From Bog-257 sp963834135 (GTDB lineage Bacteria; Acidobacteriota; Terriglobia; Terriglobales; Acidobacteriaceae), in assembly GCA_963834135.1 (NCBI GenBank), contig CAWIAN010000014.1:62001-126000 (forward strand): a stretch of 64,000 bases of DNA, given 5' to 3'. A program made the translations under genes and the position numbers. The notes beneath the pieces are model-generated. The model was not told where the DNA came from, searched no databases, and saw only the letters and a program-made list of their open reading frames with translations. This document shows, in pieces, positions 25,039 through 35,809 of this stretch (positions within the stretch are counted from its first letter, which is position 1; every line of letters starts with the position of its first letter).

Positions 25039-25587
25039 ATGAAACTCGCAGTCTGCGCGACTCTTTTGCTGGCGGCCACTCCGCTGTTGTGCGCTCAGAA
25101 CGCCAAGGAGTCTCCGAATACGGCAAATCCCATTGCCACCACGATCCGGCAGATGGAACAGCGGTTTGCCAAGAACCTAACTGGCGCCGCCGACGAGATG
25201 CCTGCCGATAAGTACAGCTATAAACCTACGCCGGACCAGATTACGTTCGCTCACCTGATGGCGCATACAGCGGAGGCCAACTATGCCTTTTGTGCCGCGG
25301 CCAGCGGAGAACCGGCCCCGAAAGAAAAGGCCAGCGAGACCGATTCCAAGGAGGTGCTCAGCAAAGCGGTCAAGGACTCTTTCTCCTATTGCGAGGCAGC
25401 GCTGGGAAAGGTCGACGACAGCACCCTCGGGCAGTCGGTCACCTTGTTCGACAAGCCGGCCACCCGCGGAGCGGCCCTGATCAGAATGGCAGCTGCCTGG
25501 TCGGACCATTACGCGGCAGCCGCCATGTATCTGCGCCTGAATAACATGGTGCCGCCCAGCGCTCAGAAGGCTTCGACCCAACATTAA
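25039..25587 (+). CDS. Secreted DinB-like protein
   Basis: 182 residues from the ATG at 25039 with a GGGAGAG site upstream. A signal peptide (MKLAVCATLLLAATPLLCAQ) is followed by a DinB_2-type four-helix domain. TIRQMEQRFAKNLTGAADEMPADKYSYKPTPDQITFAHLMAHTAEANYAFC carries the metal-ligand His of the family (HLMAH). A second motif SDHYAAAAMYLRLN near the C-terminus supplies the expected HxxxH-like pair. DinB-like proteins are often thiol-dependent metalloenzymes, but periplasmic forms of this type have no assigned reaction. It stands alone, divergent from hemL. Confidence 0.8.
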   Translation: MKLAVCATLLLAATPLLCAQNAKESPNTANPIATTIRQMEQRFAKNLTGAADEMPADKYSYKPTPDQITFAHLMAHTAEANYAFCAAASGEPAPKEKASETDSKEVLSKAVKDSFSYCEAALGKVDDSTLGQSVTLFDKPATRGAALIRMAAAWSDHYAAAAMYLRLNNMVPPSAQKASTQH

Positions 25588-25620
25588 TACGACAATGTGG
25601 TAGTACCACAATGTCGGCTC

Positions 25621-26627
25621 TCAAGGTTTTGCGACGATCAGCGAGAAGCTGCCGGGCACCATGGTCGGGCGCTGTCCCGGGGCTACAGGCTTATCTTCAC
25701 GCTGCGCTGTAACCAGGTAGGCGGTATTGCTGTCTGGGTTTAGGGCCATAGTGCGCGCCCCTTTTGCGGTAGGCAGATTCTGCTGCACCGCGTACTTGTC
25801 GGGCGCGTCTTCGTGGATGATGGTCAGCACCCCTTCACCGCAGGACATGAAGATCTGTTGGGTCTTCGCGTTAAAGCGGCCAGCGTCTACTCCGTCGCCA
25901 ATCGGAACCGTGGTCACCACCTTGCCGCTGTCCGAGTCGACCACGGCCATCATTTTGTTGTCGCATCCGGCGAACAGGCGGTGGTGTTCCTCATCGAAGG
26001 CCAGGGCGCTGGGTTCCTGGCACGGCGCGATCGACCATATATTCAGCACCGCGTTCTTCGTAACGTCGATTTCGGCAATCTGGCTCTTGTCCTCGATGTT
26101 GACGTAGAGTCTGCCTTTGCCATCGCTGGCCGGAAACTCCGGTTTGCCGCCGAGCGGAATGGTGGCTACAACCTTACCCGTGGCCGCATCGACTACTGAC
26201 GAGTCGTGACTGCGAGCGTTGAAGGTGAACACATGTTTCGAGAACGGCTCATACAGGATCGCATCTGGCCGTTCACCGACTTTCACGCTGTCCAGCTTCT
26301 TGAGGGTCTTCATATCGAAAACCGTCACCGTGTTGTCGCCGCCGTTGCTGATGAATCCGCGATTGAGTTCGTGATCCAGCGCCACGCCGTGAATCGCCGA
26401 GCTAGGTCGGGAATGTCGCCGGTGACCTTAAGCGTTTTGGCGTCAACCACCATCACGTGGCTGCCGCGGGTGATGAACAGGCGTTGGCCTACTGTGTCAT
26501 AGACCAGATAATCCCAGCCACCTTCGCCACCGAGTTTGACCTGGTCGGTCACCTTGAATTGCTGGGCGTATGCAGGGACAGTGGCGAGCAGTGCGCAGGC
26601 CACTACAACGATAAGAACTTTCTTCAT
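25621..26627 (-). CDS. YncE-like periplasmic beta-propeller protein, frameshifted
   Basis: About 335 residues across two frames. The signal peptide MKKVLIVVVACALLATVPAYAQ is followed by YVTN-type propeller blades: RLFITRGSHVMVVDAKTLKVTGDIP, NTVTVFDMKTLKKLDSVKVGERPDAI, VVDAATGKVVATIPLGG and VVDSDSGKVVTTVPIG. The frame breaks after GDIPD. A missing base near 26402-26408 (plus strand) restores SSAIHGVALDHELNRGF. The gene is the last of the efflux operon, 34 bp after the RND gene. A role in sensing or redox chemistry of the exported substrate is possible but unproven. Confidence 0.82.
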
Positions 26628-26661
26628 GACGAATTCCTTTCTGCAAATTCGGTGAATGAAG

Positions 26662-29600
26662 CTACGCCTCGTGGCTCAGGTAATAATGAACCGAGGGCGT
26701 AATGATTAGAGACAACACCATGGAAATAGTGATGCCGCCGATCACCGAAATTGCCAGCGGCTGAAGCATCTGCGATCCGGCACCAAGGGCCAATGCGAGC
26801 GGCAGCATCCCAGCGACGGCGGCCATAGCCGTCATGACGATGGGACGCAAGCGGCGCCGGCCGGCCTGGATCATCGCGTCGTGCGGGATAGTCCGTTGCC
26901 GCGAAAACGCTGATCGGCGTCCAGCAGCAGAATGCCGTTCTTCGCGACAATGCCGATCACCATGATCAATCCCATGAACGATGCGATGTTGAACGTAGTC
27001 CTGGTGACGAGCAGCGCAAGAAAGACACCCGACGTGGAGAGCACCGCCGAAGCCAGAATCGCGATAGGCGCAGCCAGGGTGCGGAACTCAAACAGCAGCA
27101 CCAGAAAGACCAGCACGATGGCCAGCACCAATACCATCATCAAGTCGTGAAAGGACTGCTGCTGCTCGGCGTACGTGCCACCGTAGTCCACGCGAATACC
27201 CGATGGTAAGTGAAGGTTATCGACCACCTTCTGCACCGCCGCTACTGCGCTGCCCAGATCGCGTCCTTCCAGGCGGGCCGTCACTGCGATGTCGCGCTGC
27301 AGATTCTCGCGGCGAATCTCCGTCTGTCCGGGTAGCTCGGTTATGGTAGCCAGCGAGCCCAGGCTGGCCGTGTGCCCGCTGGCGCTGTTCAGCAGGGTGT
27401 TGCTCATGGCCGCCAGCGAAGACCGGCTGTTCTCCGGATAGCGAACGCGAATCGTGTAAGGGATGTCTTGGGCAATGAGCGGGGTAACCGCCGGCTCGCC
27501 CTCGAGAATCGCCGAGGCATCGAGCGAAACCTCCTCAGGGGTAAATCCGGCGCGTGCCGTGACCGCAGGATTCACGTGGAAGACCGTGGCCGGGCCGCTG
27601 ATGGTGTTGTCGATTCCGTTGAGGATGTCGACCACTCCGTCCACCTTCGAAATGCGCGTCACGCAACTTTTGGACCCCACTGGCTCAACAACGCCGCATC
27701 GGGCGAGAAGAGCTTGATCTGGATAGGCTCAGGCGCGTTCGACAGATCGCCGATCATGTCCTGCAGTACCTGGGTGAACTCCACGTCCACGGCCGGCTCC
27801 TGCCGCTTGATCTCGGAGCGCAACTCGTCCATCACCTCTTCGACGCTGCGACTGCGCTTGTTCTTCAGCTTGACGGCGATGTCTCCGGTGTTGGCTTCGG
27901 TGACCGCGGCCAGCCCGAGTTGCAGGCCGGTACGCCGCGAGTAGCTCTCGACCTCGGGCACCCGACGAATCATCTGCTCTATGTGTCCGACCAGCCGGTT
28001 GGTCTCGGCCAGCGATGTTCCCGCCGGCGTAATGTAGTCGAGCACGAATCCGCCCTCATCCATCTCGGGAAGCAAATCGGATCCCAGTCCGCGATAGCAG
28101 AAGTAGGAAACCACCACCAGGAGCGCGGCAAAGATGGCGATCCAACGAGGGCGCTCCAGGGCGAAGCGCAGCGATCGCTCATAGAAGTCGACGACACGAC
28201 GGAAGCGTCCGGAAAGGGCCGCGTCCTCCGCAGCCAGCAGCCGCTCTTTCTCGCTGAGACTTTCGTCTACTGGAACTGCCGCATCTTTCTTGTGAATAAA
28301 GTATTGGCTCAGCGTCGGCGTCCAGGTGAGCGCCAAGGCCAGCGATGTCAGCAGCGAGACGCCGACGGTAATCGCCAGTGCGCGAAAGAACACGCCGGTG
28401 ACTCCGGTGATTGCGATCAGCGGTAGGAAGACGACAATCGGCGTAATCGTCGATCCCACAAGCGGCGCGGTGATCTCCCGCAGCGCGCTGTGAATGGCTT
28501 CGATCCGCCCCTGTCCGGCATCGCGATGCAAGGCAACATTCTCGACGACCACGATCGCATCATCGATCACTAAGCCGACGGCAGCAGCCAAGCCGCCCAG
28601 CGTCATCAGGTTAAAGCTCTCGCCCATCGCTTTCAGCGCGATGAACGTGATCAGCACGGTGGCGGGAATTACCAGCGCCGCCACGACCGACGTTCTCCAG
28701 TCGCGCAGAAACAGCACCATGATGATCGACGCCAATATCAGGCCGATGAGAATGGCGTCGCGCACGCTCTTGATGGATTCAACCACGATCTCCGACTGGT
28801 CGTAGAACGGCTCGACTTGGATACCCGGCGGCAGGCTCTGGCGAATGCGAGCGATCTCGGCGTGCACTTCGTCGGCGACGGCCACCGTATTGGTGTCAGG
28901 TTGTCGACTGATGTTGAGCAGGACAGCCTGCTTGCCGTTGGCGGTGACCATCGTGTAGACCGGCTTCACTCCAGGCGCGACCGACGCTACATCGGCGATG
29001 CGGACAGGCACACCGGCCGGAGTGCTCTTGATGACGATCTTTCCGAGCTGCGATGGATCTTTGACCTGCCCATCGATCAGCGTGAGATAGAGTTCGTGAT
29101 TCTCGGGCAGCAGTCCGGGTGAGTCGATGAGGTTCGTGCGCCGCACAGCGTCGAGAATGTCGCTGACAGTTACGCTTGCTGCCAGCAGCTTGGCTGGATC
29201 GGGCGTGATGGCGAATTCAGGCTCCTGCCCACCCTGCACAACTACAGTGGCAACGCCATCGAGCCGGTTCAGCCGCGGCGCCAGCTCGTAGGTAGCCAGC
29301 GTCCAAAGCTGCGTTTGCGGCACCGTGTCGGAGGTGAGGCTGTACCCAATGATGGGGAAGCTGGCGAAGCTGAGCCGATGCGTCTCGATGTTGGCGGTCG
29401 GGGGCAATTGCGCCCGCACATGCGAAAGAGCGGCATCGACCAATTGCAGCGTAGTCACCATGTCCACGTGCCAGTCGAAGAACAAGTCGATCTCAGCCGA
29501 CCCGCGACTGGTGATGGAGCGTACCTGCTGCAAGCCGATCACACTGTTGACCGAATTCTCGATCGGGCGCGTGATCGTGACCATCATCTGGTCGATCGGC

Positions 29601-29818
29601 ATCACGCCGTTGTCCACGCCGATCACGACGCGCGGAAAGTTGGTTTGCGGAAAGACAGAAATGGGGATGGTAAACGCGAGATAAGCGCCTGCGCCAGTAA
29701 GAACCAGGATGAGGAATACCAGCGACTTGGAATATCGGCTAAACCAGTAGCGATCGTCGGTCGGACCCGAGGTACGCAGCCGCCGGGTCCAGGAACTCAG
29801 CTTCTGGCGCAAACTCAT
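26662..29818 (-). CDS. RND efflux pump inner-membrane protein, two frameshifts
   Basis: About 1050 residues spread over three frame segments. Joined, they give a complete RND protein: N-terminal TM helix (SLVFLILVLTGAGAYLAF), a first porter domain, TM4 with GLAAAVGLVIDDAIVVVENV carrying the proton-relay Asp pair, a second large loop beginning SDLLPEMDEGGF, and C-terminal TMs ending IGGITISMVLSLIITPSVHYYL. Frame breaks occur after WGPKVA (27655-27668) and after FRGNGLSR (26879-26886). Each is repaired by one inserted base. It belongs to the CzcA/HAE1-like group and could export metals or organic toxicants. The start overlaps the hlyD stop. Confidence 0.88.
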
Positions 29819-31087
29819 TGCTTGCCCTCGCCGCCCTGTGGCGAGGCTTCGGCGGCCGCGATCTTCACCTGCGTGTTGTCGGGCAGACCGTACGAACCAT
29901 TGATAATTACGGTTTCTCCGCCCGCCAAGCCTTTCGTGATCTGCACCCGATCGCCTTCGCGAATCCCGGTATCAACGGCGACCTGGCGGGCATGATCGCT
30001 GCTGACCATCATCACCACCGTTCCACCATCGGGAGTTTTAAGCAGAGCGGAAGCCGGAACTACGATCGCGTCTTTCAGGGTTCGAGCCACCGCCGTGATG
30101 CTGGCCGATGTGCCGGGACGCAAGCGTCCATCGGGATTAGGCGCTTCGATCCAAATTTCGACGGTAGTGCTGTTGGGATCGAGCGCGGGACTGACCAATG
30201 TGACCTTTCCGGCTACGTGGATGTCGCCGGGCGCCGAGATGGTCGCGGCATCACCCACCTTCAGATAAGCTGCCTCGCTCTGCGGAATGTGCGCGCGCGC
30301 AATGACGGACGACGTGTCCATCACGGTCAGCAGAGGCGTGCCTGGCGCCGGCGTCTCACCTGCGTAGTAGGGGCGGTCGACCACTGTACCGTCGATGGGG
30401 CTGCGGATTTCGGTGTACGCGAGCTGCGCCGCCGCGCCTTCGTACTTGCCTTGCGCCGAAGTGAGCTGACCCTTTGCCGATTTCATCTGGTCGCGCCTCC
30501 CGGCGGATTCCAGCGCCTCAAGATGTTTTTCAGCCATCTCATACTGCGCTTTGGCTTGCCCCAGCGAGACGGCAGAGCTGTCCACTTCCTTGCGCGGCAA
30601 CGCTCCTTGTTCGAACAGAGTCTTGCGGCCGTCGTACACCTTCTGCTCGGCGTCGAGGGCTTCCTTCGCGGTTTTCACATCCAGTTCGGCCTTCTGCCAC
30701 TCCTCGGGAAGGGCCGACTTGGTTTCCAGTCCGTAGGCCGCCTCGGCCTGCTCGTAGGCGCCTTTGTTCTCCACCTCAGCCGCTGCAAGATCCCGATTCT
30801 CCAGCACGGCCAGCAATTGCCCGCGATGCACGCGGCTGCCGCGGTTCACATAAAACTGCTTTACCGGTGCGACCACCTTGGGAGTGATGGCCGCCTGATC
30901 GCGCGGAAAGAGAATGGCCTCCGAGGTGATGATCTGCTGAATGCTGCCACGCTCAGCCGGGGCGGTCTGCACGGTTACGACCGGCTGCGGATTTTCTTCC
31001 TTCTTGGAGCATCCGATCAGGGATGACGAGCGAAAGAGCTGCGAGTAACGCCAGCAGGCCCGTCGTTTGCGTGCTGTGTTTTCTCAC
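29815..31087 (-). CDS. HlyD-family membrane fusion protein (lipoprotein), frameshift in the signal peptide
   Basis: About 423 residues. The adaptor body is in frame from QTAPAERGSIQQI, with a biotinyl-lipoyl-like AAITPKVVAPVKQFYVNRGSRVHRGQLLAVLEN, a coiled-coil hairpin (about 90-200), the return lipoyl half IRSPIDGTVVDRPYYAGETPAPG, a beta-barrel VTLVSPALDPNSTTVEIWIE, and a membrane-proximal end. Upstream, a GTG at 31087 gives MRKHSTQTTGLLALLAALSL, but the frame must shift at the GGG (31020-31022, plus strand) to reach LIGCSKKEENPQP, whose lipobox Cys would anchor the protein. One extra base explains the break. The GTG lies just after the tolC stop. Confidence 0.85.
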
Positions 31088-31088
31088 G

Positions 31089-32414
31089 CTAGAAGCTCCC
31101 GGTCAGAGTTTGCAGATTGGCGATGGCCACGTGGTAGCGGGCTTGACCGTCGCGATAGTTGACGCGCGCCTGCGTCAAGGTGTTCTGCGCGTCCACCACC
31201 TCCAGCGCTGTGGCTTCGCCCGCCTGATAGCGCAACGTCGTCAGGCGCATGCTCTCTGCGGCCAGCTCAACGGAGCTCTGCAGCAGATCGAGCTGACTAC
31301 GTGCGGTCTGAGCCTCTCCGTAGAACGACTGCAGATCGGCGACGGCCTGGCGTTGCGCTGCGCTTAGTTCCACCTTCGCCTGGTGCTGCTGCAATTCGGC
31401 CTGCTTCACTCGGCTCTCGATTGCGCCCCAGTGCCACACGGGGATGTTGAGGGTCGCCGTCGCCGCATATCCCAGGTTGCGGATGTCGCCGTTGTAAGTG
31501 GCAAACTGATTCGCGTCGATGCCGTAGAAGTAATCGACCACCAGCGTAGGCAGGTGGGCCGCGCGCGCTACCGCGACTTCGTGATTGGCTACATCCATCG
31601 AGGCAAACGCGGCTTCGAGCTCAGGATTGTTCTTTCCTGCCAGCTGCTGCACCTCCGCCATCGGCGGCAGAGGTGGCGCTGCACCAATGTCATCCACCAG
31701 CGTGAAGTCCTGAAAGAAGTTAGGGAAAAGCAGTACAGCCAGGTTCAGGCGGGCGTTCTGGGCTGCGAGCTGGGAATCCTGCAACGCGCGCTGTTGATCG
31801 TTAGCCTGAATCTGCGCCTTGATCACGTCGGAGTGCGCCACCTCACCCACCTGTTCGAACTTGCGGCTCAAATCCAGAAAGCGTTGCGCTTCGTCGCTTG
31901 CCGCCTGCATGCTGCCGACTTTGGCTTGCGCAGCTTCCAAGCCGTAATAAGCCTGGACGACAGTGACGACCAAGCCTCGGGCCGCAATCTCCGCGTTCGC
32001 CCGAGCTACGGCCTGAGCTGCGGCGGCGCGCCGGTAGTCCGCAAACTGCCCCACCCCCAGCGTCTGTTGGACGGCGCCCTGGCTGATGTACTCATGGACG
32101 CCGTTGTTGGCGATGAAGACGCCGGTCGCGGTGCGATTCCCCTCGGTATAGGCGAAGCTGTTGTTGTAGTCGACGCCGGGCAACAAGGCCGCGCGTGCCT
32201 GCACTCGGTCCTCATGAGCCAGTCCCAGGCGCATCAGCGCAGCCTGAAATTGCGGACTGTTGGCTTTTGCGCGTGCCAAGGCGTCGACTAGCGTCAGAGA
32301 GATCGTGTTCTGCGAGTCTGGCGCCGGGTGTGGCGGAGAAGCCGGCGTCTGCGCCTGGGTGTTCACGACGGCAAAACACAGAGCGATGATCAGACTAATG
32401 GACTTCCAGCGCAC
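31089..32414 (-). CDS. TolC-family outer-membrane efflux protein
   Basis: 441 residues from the GTG at 32414, which has a GAGG site 5 bp upstream. An earlier start at 32432 is possible. A signal peptide (about 1-22, ending NTQAQ) is followed by two OEP repeats. SLTLVDALARAKANSPQFQAALMRLGLAHEDR starts the first and AGKNNPELEAAFASMDVANHEVAVARAAHLPTL the second. Each ends in long helices (for example AQRFLDLSRKFEQVGEVAHSDVIKAQIQ). The trimer forms the outer-membrane duct. It is the first gene of the leftward operon with hlyD, the RND pump and the yncE-like gene. Confidence 0.92.
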   Translation of the reverse strand: MRWKSISLIIALCFAVVNTQAQTPASPPHPAPDSQNTISLTLVDALARAKANSPQFQAALMRLGLAHEDRVQARAALLPGVDYNNSFAYTEGNRTATGVFIANNGVHEYISQGAVQQTLGVGQFADYRRAAAAQAVARANAEIAARGLVVTVVQAYYGLEAAQAKVGSMQAASDEAQRFLDLSRKFEQVGEVAHSDVIKAQIQANDQQRALQDSQLAAQNARLNLAVLLFPNFFQDFTLVDDIGAAPPLPPMAEVQQLAGKNNPELEAAFASMDVANHEVAVARAAHLPTLVVDYFYGIDANQFATYNGDIRNLGYAATATLNIPVWHWGAIESRVKQAELQQHQAKVELSAAQRQAVADLQSFYGEAQTARSQLDLLQSSVELAAESMRLTTLRYQAGEATALEVVDAQNTLTQARVNYRDGQARYHVAIANLQTLTGSF

Positions 32415-32624
32415 GGCACCCTCACAACGCACCCTTCAGAATGCCGTTTGGAACCTTAAAGGAAGCTGAAGGAACTAAGGGAAACTCTCGATATACGGGC
32501 TGGAAATGCTCCCTTTTCTCCGGCAGGACCGTCTAGAACAAGGTAAAATATTGGAATAACAACGACCCTCATAGGGAACCAGGTGAGACTCCAGCGTGTG
32601 CCGGCCCGCCTGACCAGGTATTGA

Positions 32625-33791
32625 ATGAAGAGACTCTCCGCCCTTTGTCTGATCTTGCTGTTCGCCGCGCCTCTGCTCCTATCCCAAGCTCAGACCCAGG
32701 CCCCAGCACAACCCCAGACCGCCCAGAGCGACACCGTGGTGGAAGAGATTGTCGCGCGCGTGAACAACAACATCATTACCCGCGCCGACATGCGTAAGGC
32801 CCGTGAGCAGCTCTATACCGAAGCTCGCCAGCAGACCGACCAGATCGCCGCCGAACAGGACGCCAAAGAGCACGAAAAAGATCTGCTCCGCGACTTGATC
32901 GACCAGCAATTGCTTCTGGAAAAAGCGCAGGAGCTAGGTATCACGGCCGACACCGAACTGGTGAAGCGGTTGGATGAGCTGCGGAAACAGATGCACGCCG
33001 ACTCCATGGAAGACTTGGAAAAGGCCGCGCAGGCGCAGGGAATCTCGTTCGAAGACTTCAAACAGAACATGAAGAATAACATCCTGACCCAGCGCGTAAT
33101 CGGGCAGGAAGTTGGCGGTCACATCACGGTCACCAGTCAGGACATTCAGCAGTATTACGACCAGCACAAGAGCGAGCTGGATCATCCTGAGCAGGTGCGG
33201 CTCAGCGAAATTCTGATTTCCACTCAGACCACGCCGGCAGTTAAGAACGACAAAGGGGAGGCCGCGCTTCCTGAGACGGCGAGCCCCGAAGCGGTCGCCC
33301 AGGCCCAGGAGAAGGCCAACCAGGTTTACGCGATGCTGCAAAAGGGCGCCAAGTTCGACGATCTGGCGAAAAAATACTCCAATGGACCTACTGCGGCCAT
33401 TGGCGGCGACCTGGAGTATTTCAAACGCGGCACGCTTTCCAAGGAATTGGAAACCGAGGTTTTCAGTTTGAAAGCCGGTGATTATACCCAGCCCACTCGT
33501 ACCAATCAGGGCTTTGTCATCCTGAAGGTAACCGAGCACCAGAACGGCGGCGTTCCTCCGCTGAAAGATGTCGAAACCCAGGTGCAGGAACAGGTCTACA
33601 TGGTCAAGATGCAACCGGCCTTGCGCGATTACCTCACCAAGCTCCGCGAGGAAGCTTACATCGACATCAAGCCCGGCTTCATCGATACCGGCGCCAGCCC
33701 GAACGAGACCCAGCCGATCTACACCACGGCGACCACGGAGAATTCCAGCCCCGGCAAGGAAAAGAAGAAGAAGAAACTGGGAATTTTCTAG
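32625..33791 (+). CDS. SurA-like periplasmic peptidylprolyl isomerase
   Basis: 388 residues. A signal peptide (MKRLSALCLILLFAAPLLLS) is followed by a SurA_N chaperone region: VARVNNNIITRADMRKAREQL, LIDQQLLLEKAQELGI and AQGISFEDFKQNMKNNI. A parvulin domain (about 195-310) carries VRLSEILIST, FDDLAKKYSNGPTAAIGGDLEYFKRGTL and GFVILKVTE. The C-terminus is Lys-rich (KEKKKKKLGIF). It folds outer-membrane proteins in the periplasm, by family knowledge. It is upstream of and codirectional with the exoribonuclease gene, with a 108-bp gap. The YGNNG-type residues of active parvulins are only partly kept. Confidence 0.92.
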   Translation: MKRLSALCLILLFAAPLLLSQAQTQAPAQPQTAQSDTVVEEIVARVNNNIITRADMRKAREQLYTEARQQTDQIAAEQDAKEHEKDLLRDLIDQQLLLEKAQELGITADTELVKRLDELRKQMHADSMEDLEKAAQAQGISFEDFKQNMKNNILTQRVIGQEVGGHITVTSQDIQQYYDQHKSELDHPEQVRLSEILISTQTTPAVKNDKGEAALPETASPEAVAQAQEKANQVYAMLQKGAKFDDLAKKYSNGPTAAIGGDLEYFKRGTLSKELETEVFSLKAGDYTQPTRTNQGFVILKVTEHQNGGVPPLKDVETQVQEQVYMVKMQPALRDYLTKLREEAYIDIKPGFIDTGASPNETQPIYTTATTENSSPGKEKKKKKLGIF

Positions 33792-33899
33792 CCCTGACTC
33801 GCCCTCCTGCGATTTGTTGTTTCGGCGTTGGAGCGCCGGTGCGTTACCATAAGCCTTCAGCTTGCATCGTGGCACTCTGATGCGGCCCCACAGGTCCGG

Positions 33900-35102
33900 A
33901 TGAAGGATTTCTATATCTGCGATTGCGCGCGTCTGGAAAACCAGACGATCACCTCTCTCTTCGTCGTTGCCGTTAAGCAGGTGAAGTCGAAGAAAAACGG
34001 TGAGCTCTATCTCTCACTTATGCTTGCCGACCGCACCGGACAGTTGCAGGCCAACATGTGGGACAACGTCGGCGATACCATCTCCAGCTTTGATCAGGAC
34101 GATTTCATCAAGGTCAAAGGCATCCTGCACAAGTACAACGGCCGCTGGCAGATGACCGTTCACAAGATCCGCAAGCTGGGCGAATCGGAGATTGATTATT
34201 CCGACTATCTTCCCAAGACTTCCAAAGACGTCGACCAGCTTTGGAAAACGCTCACCGATTACGTCGAGAGTTTCCAGAACACCTGGCTCAAGTCGCTGCT
34301 CCATGAGTTCATGTCAGACGACGCTCTGGTGGCTGCCTACAAGAACGCGCCTGCCGCTAAGACGCTGCATCACGCTTTCGTTGGCGGACTGCTCGATCAC
34401 GTGGTATCGCTGTTCACGGTCTGCGACTTGGCGTCGCGCAACTACCCGCAAGTCAACCGCGATCTGCTGCTGACTGGCGCCTTCCTCCACGACATTGGCA
34501 AGCTGCACGAACTCAGCTATCAGCGCTCGATTACCTACACCACAAAGGGCCAGCTGCTGGGCCACATGATTATCGAGTTGGAGATGCTGCACGAGAAGCT
34601 TACGCGCCTGCCGGGCTTCCCCGATGAGCTCAAGATTTTGCTCGAGCACATGATCATCAGTCATCACGGCCAGTACGAGTTTGGATCGCCGAAGCTGCCT
34701 ATGTTCCCTGAAGCTCTGATGCTGCATTACCTCGACGATCTCGATTCGAAGATGGAAGCCATGCGGGCTCAGTTCGAACGCGAGGCCGAGCTGGATACGG
34801 CGTGGACGAGCTACAACCCATCGCTCGCCCGCCCCTTGCTGAATACCAGGAAGTTTCTCGAGAAGAAGTCCGAAGCGAAAGCGGTGGAACCTTCGAAGCC
34901 CGAAGCGGACGAGCCGGCGGAGAACTCTGGCTCAGGCAGTGAAGCGCAAAACAGCTTTCTCCAGAGCGAGCCTGCCGAGCAACAGTCGACGACGGCGAAT
35001 GCCCCGGCTTCCGCCGAGGAGAATTCTTCTTCCCCCCTGGATGCCTTGCAGCGTAAGTTTGAATTGCACCGCGTAACTCCCACGGCGGGCAAGACGCACT
35101 AA
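33900..35102 (+). CDS. YhaM-family 3'-5' exoribonuclease (OB fold + HD domain)
   Basis: 400 residues from the ATG at 33900. The upstream frame from 33828 lacks a ribosome-binding site and conservation. An N-terminal OB fold (about 15-90, LFVVAVKQVKSKKNGELYLSLMLADRTG) binds single-stranded nucleic acid. The HD domain (about 145-290) has TLHHAFVGGLLDHV, LLTGAFLHDIGKLHEL, GHMIIELEM and LLEHMIISHHG, supplying the metal ligands. The C-terminal tail (about 320-385) is acidic, Ser/Ala-rich and probably disordered. YhaM proteins degrade RNA and ssDNA 3' ends in a Mn-dependent way. The stop is 2 bp before the HAD gene. Confidence 0.88.
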   Translation: MKDFYICDCARLENQTITSLFVVAVKQVKSKKNGELYLSLMLADRTGQLQANMWDNVGDTISSFDQDDFIKVKGILHKYNGRWQMTVHKIRKLGESEIDYSDYLPKTSKDVDQLWKTLTDYVESFQNTWLKSLLHEFMSDDALVAAYKNAPAAKTLHHAFVGGLLDHVVSLFTVCDLASRNYPQVNRDLLLTGAFLHDIGKLHELSYQRSITYTTKGQLLGHMIIELEMLHEKLTRLPGFPDELKILLEHMIISHHGQYEFGSPKLPMFPEALMLHYLDDLDSKMEAMRAQFEREAELDTAWTSYNPSLARPLLNTRKFLEKKSEAKAVEPSKPEADEPAENSGSGSEAQNSFLQSEPAEQQSTTANAPASAEENSSSPLDALQRKFELHRVTPTAGKTH

Positions 35103-35104
35103 CC

Positions 35105-35809
35105 GTGCTCGACCTCTCGCAGTTCGACTGGATCTCGTTCGATTGTTACGGCACACTGATCGACTGGGAATCCGGCATCCTGGGCTATCTCCGGCCGCTG
35201 CTGCAACGCAAAGGGCACGTGCCAACAGACGTCCAAATCCTCACCCTGTACTCCGAGTTCGAACCGCACGAGCAGTCCGGCACATACCGCAGCTATCGCG
35301 AAGTGCTGGCCCAAGTCGTAAGAAACTTTGCTCGTGAGCTGCATTTTGAGGTAACCGACGCAGAAGCCTCCGGCTTCGCAGACTCCATTCGCGAATGGAC
35401 GCCGTTCCCAGACACCGTACCCGCGTTGCGCGAATTAAAGCGCCGGTATCAGCTTGCAATCCTCTCTAACATCGACGATGAGCTGTTCGAGTTTTCCGCG
35501 GACAAACTGCAGGTGCCTTTTGATTGCGTGGTCACAGCTGAGCAGGCGCGGAGCTACAAGCCCTCGATCAGGAACTTCGAATTGCTTCTGGAGAAGCTCT
35601 CTGTATCTCGCTCAAAGCTTTTGCATGTGGCGGAAAGTCCTTATCACGATGTCGTGCCTGCGGCTTCGCTAGGCATCGCGACAGCCTGGGTGAATCGGCG
35701 GCAGGGCAGAGTGGCGGCGAGCAAGTTCTGCGAAGCGCTGCCCGGTATGGAAGTGTCGGATCTCGATCAGCTTCTGCAGCTTGTCATGAAGAACCGGCAT
35801 GCTCGGTAG
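35105..35809 (+). CDS. HAD-superfamily hydrolase (haloacid dehalogenase type II-like)
   Basis: 234 residues with a GTG start at 35105, 2 bp after the exonuclease stop. Motif I is FDCYGTLIDW (nucleophile Asp and acid/base region). The cap is the helical C1 type. ILSNIDDELFEFS is motif II, then AEQARSYKPSIRNFELLLEKL supplies the motif III Lys, and VAESPYHDVVPAASLGIATAWVNRR motif IV. The pattern fits 2-haloacid dehalogenase or phosphatase relatives. Substrate unknown. It is cytoplasmic, probably cotranscribed with the exoribonuclease gene. Confidence 0.88.
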   Translation: MLDLSQFDWISFDCYGTLIDWESGILGYLRPLLQRKGHVPTDVQILTLYSEFEPHEQSGTYRSYREVLAQVVRNFARELHFEVTDAEASGFADSIREWTPFPDTVPALRELKRRYQLAILSNIDDELFEFSADKLQVPFDCVVTAEQARSYKPSIRNFELLLEKLSVSRSKLLHVAESPYHDVVPAASLGIATAWVNRRQGRVAASKFCEALPGMEVSDLDQLLQLVMKNRHAR

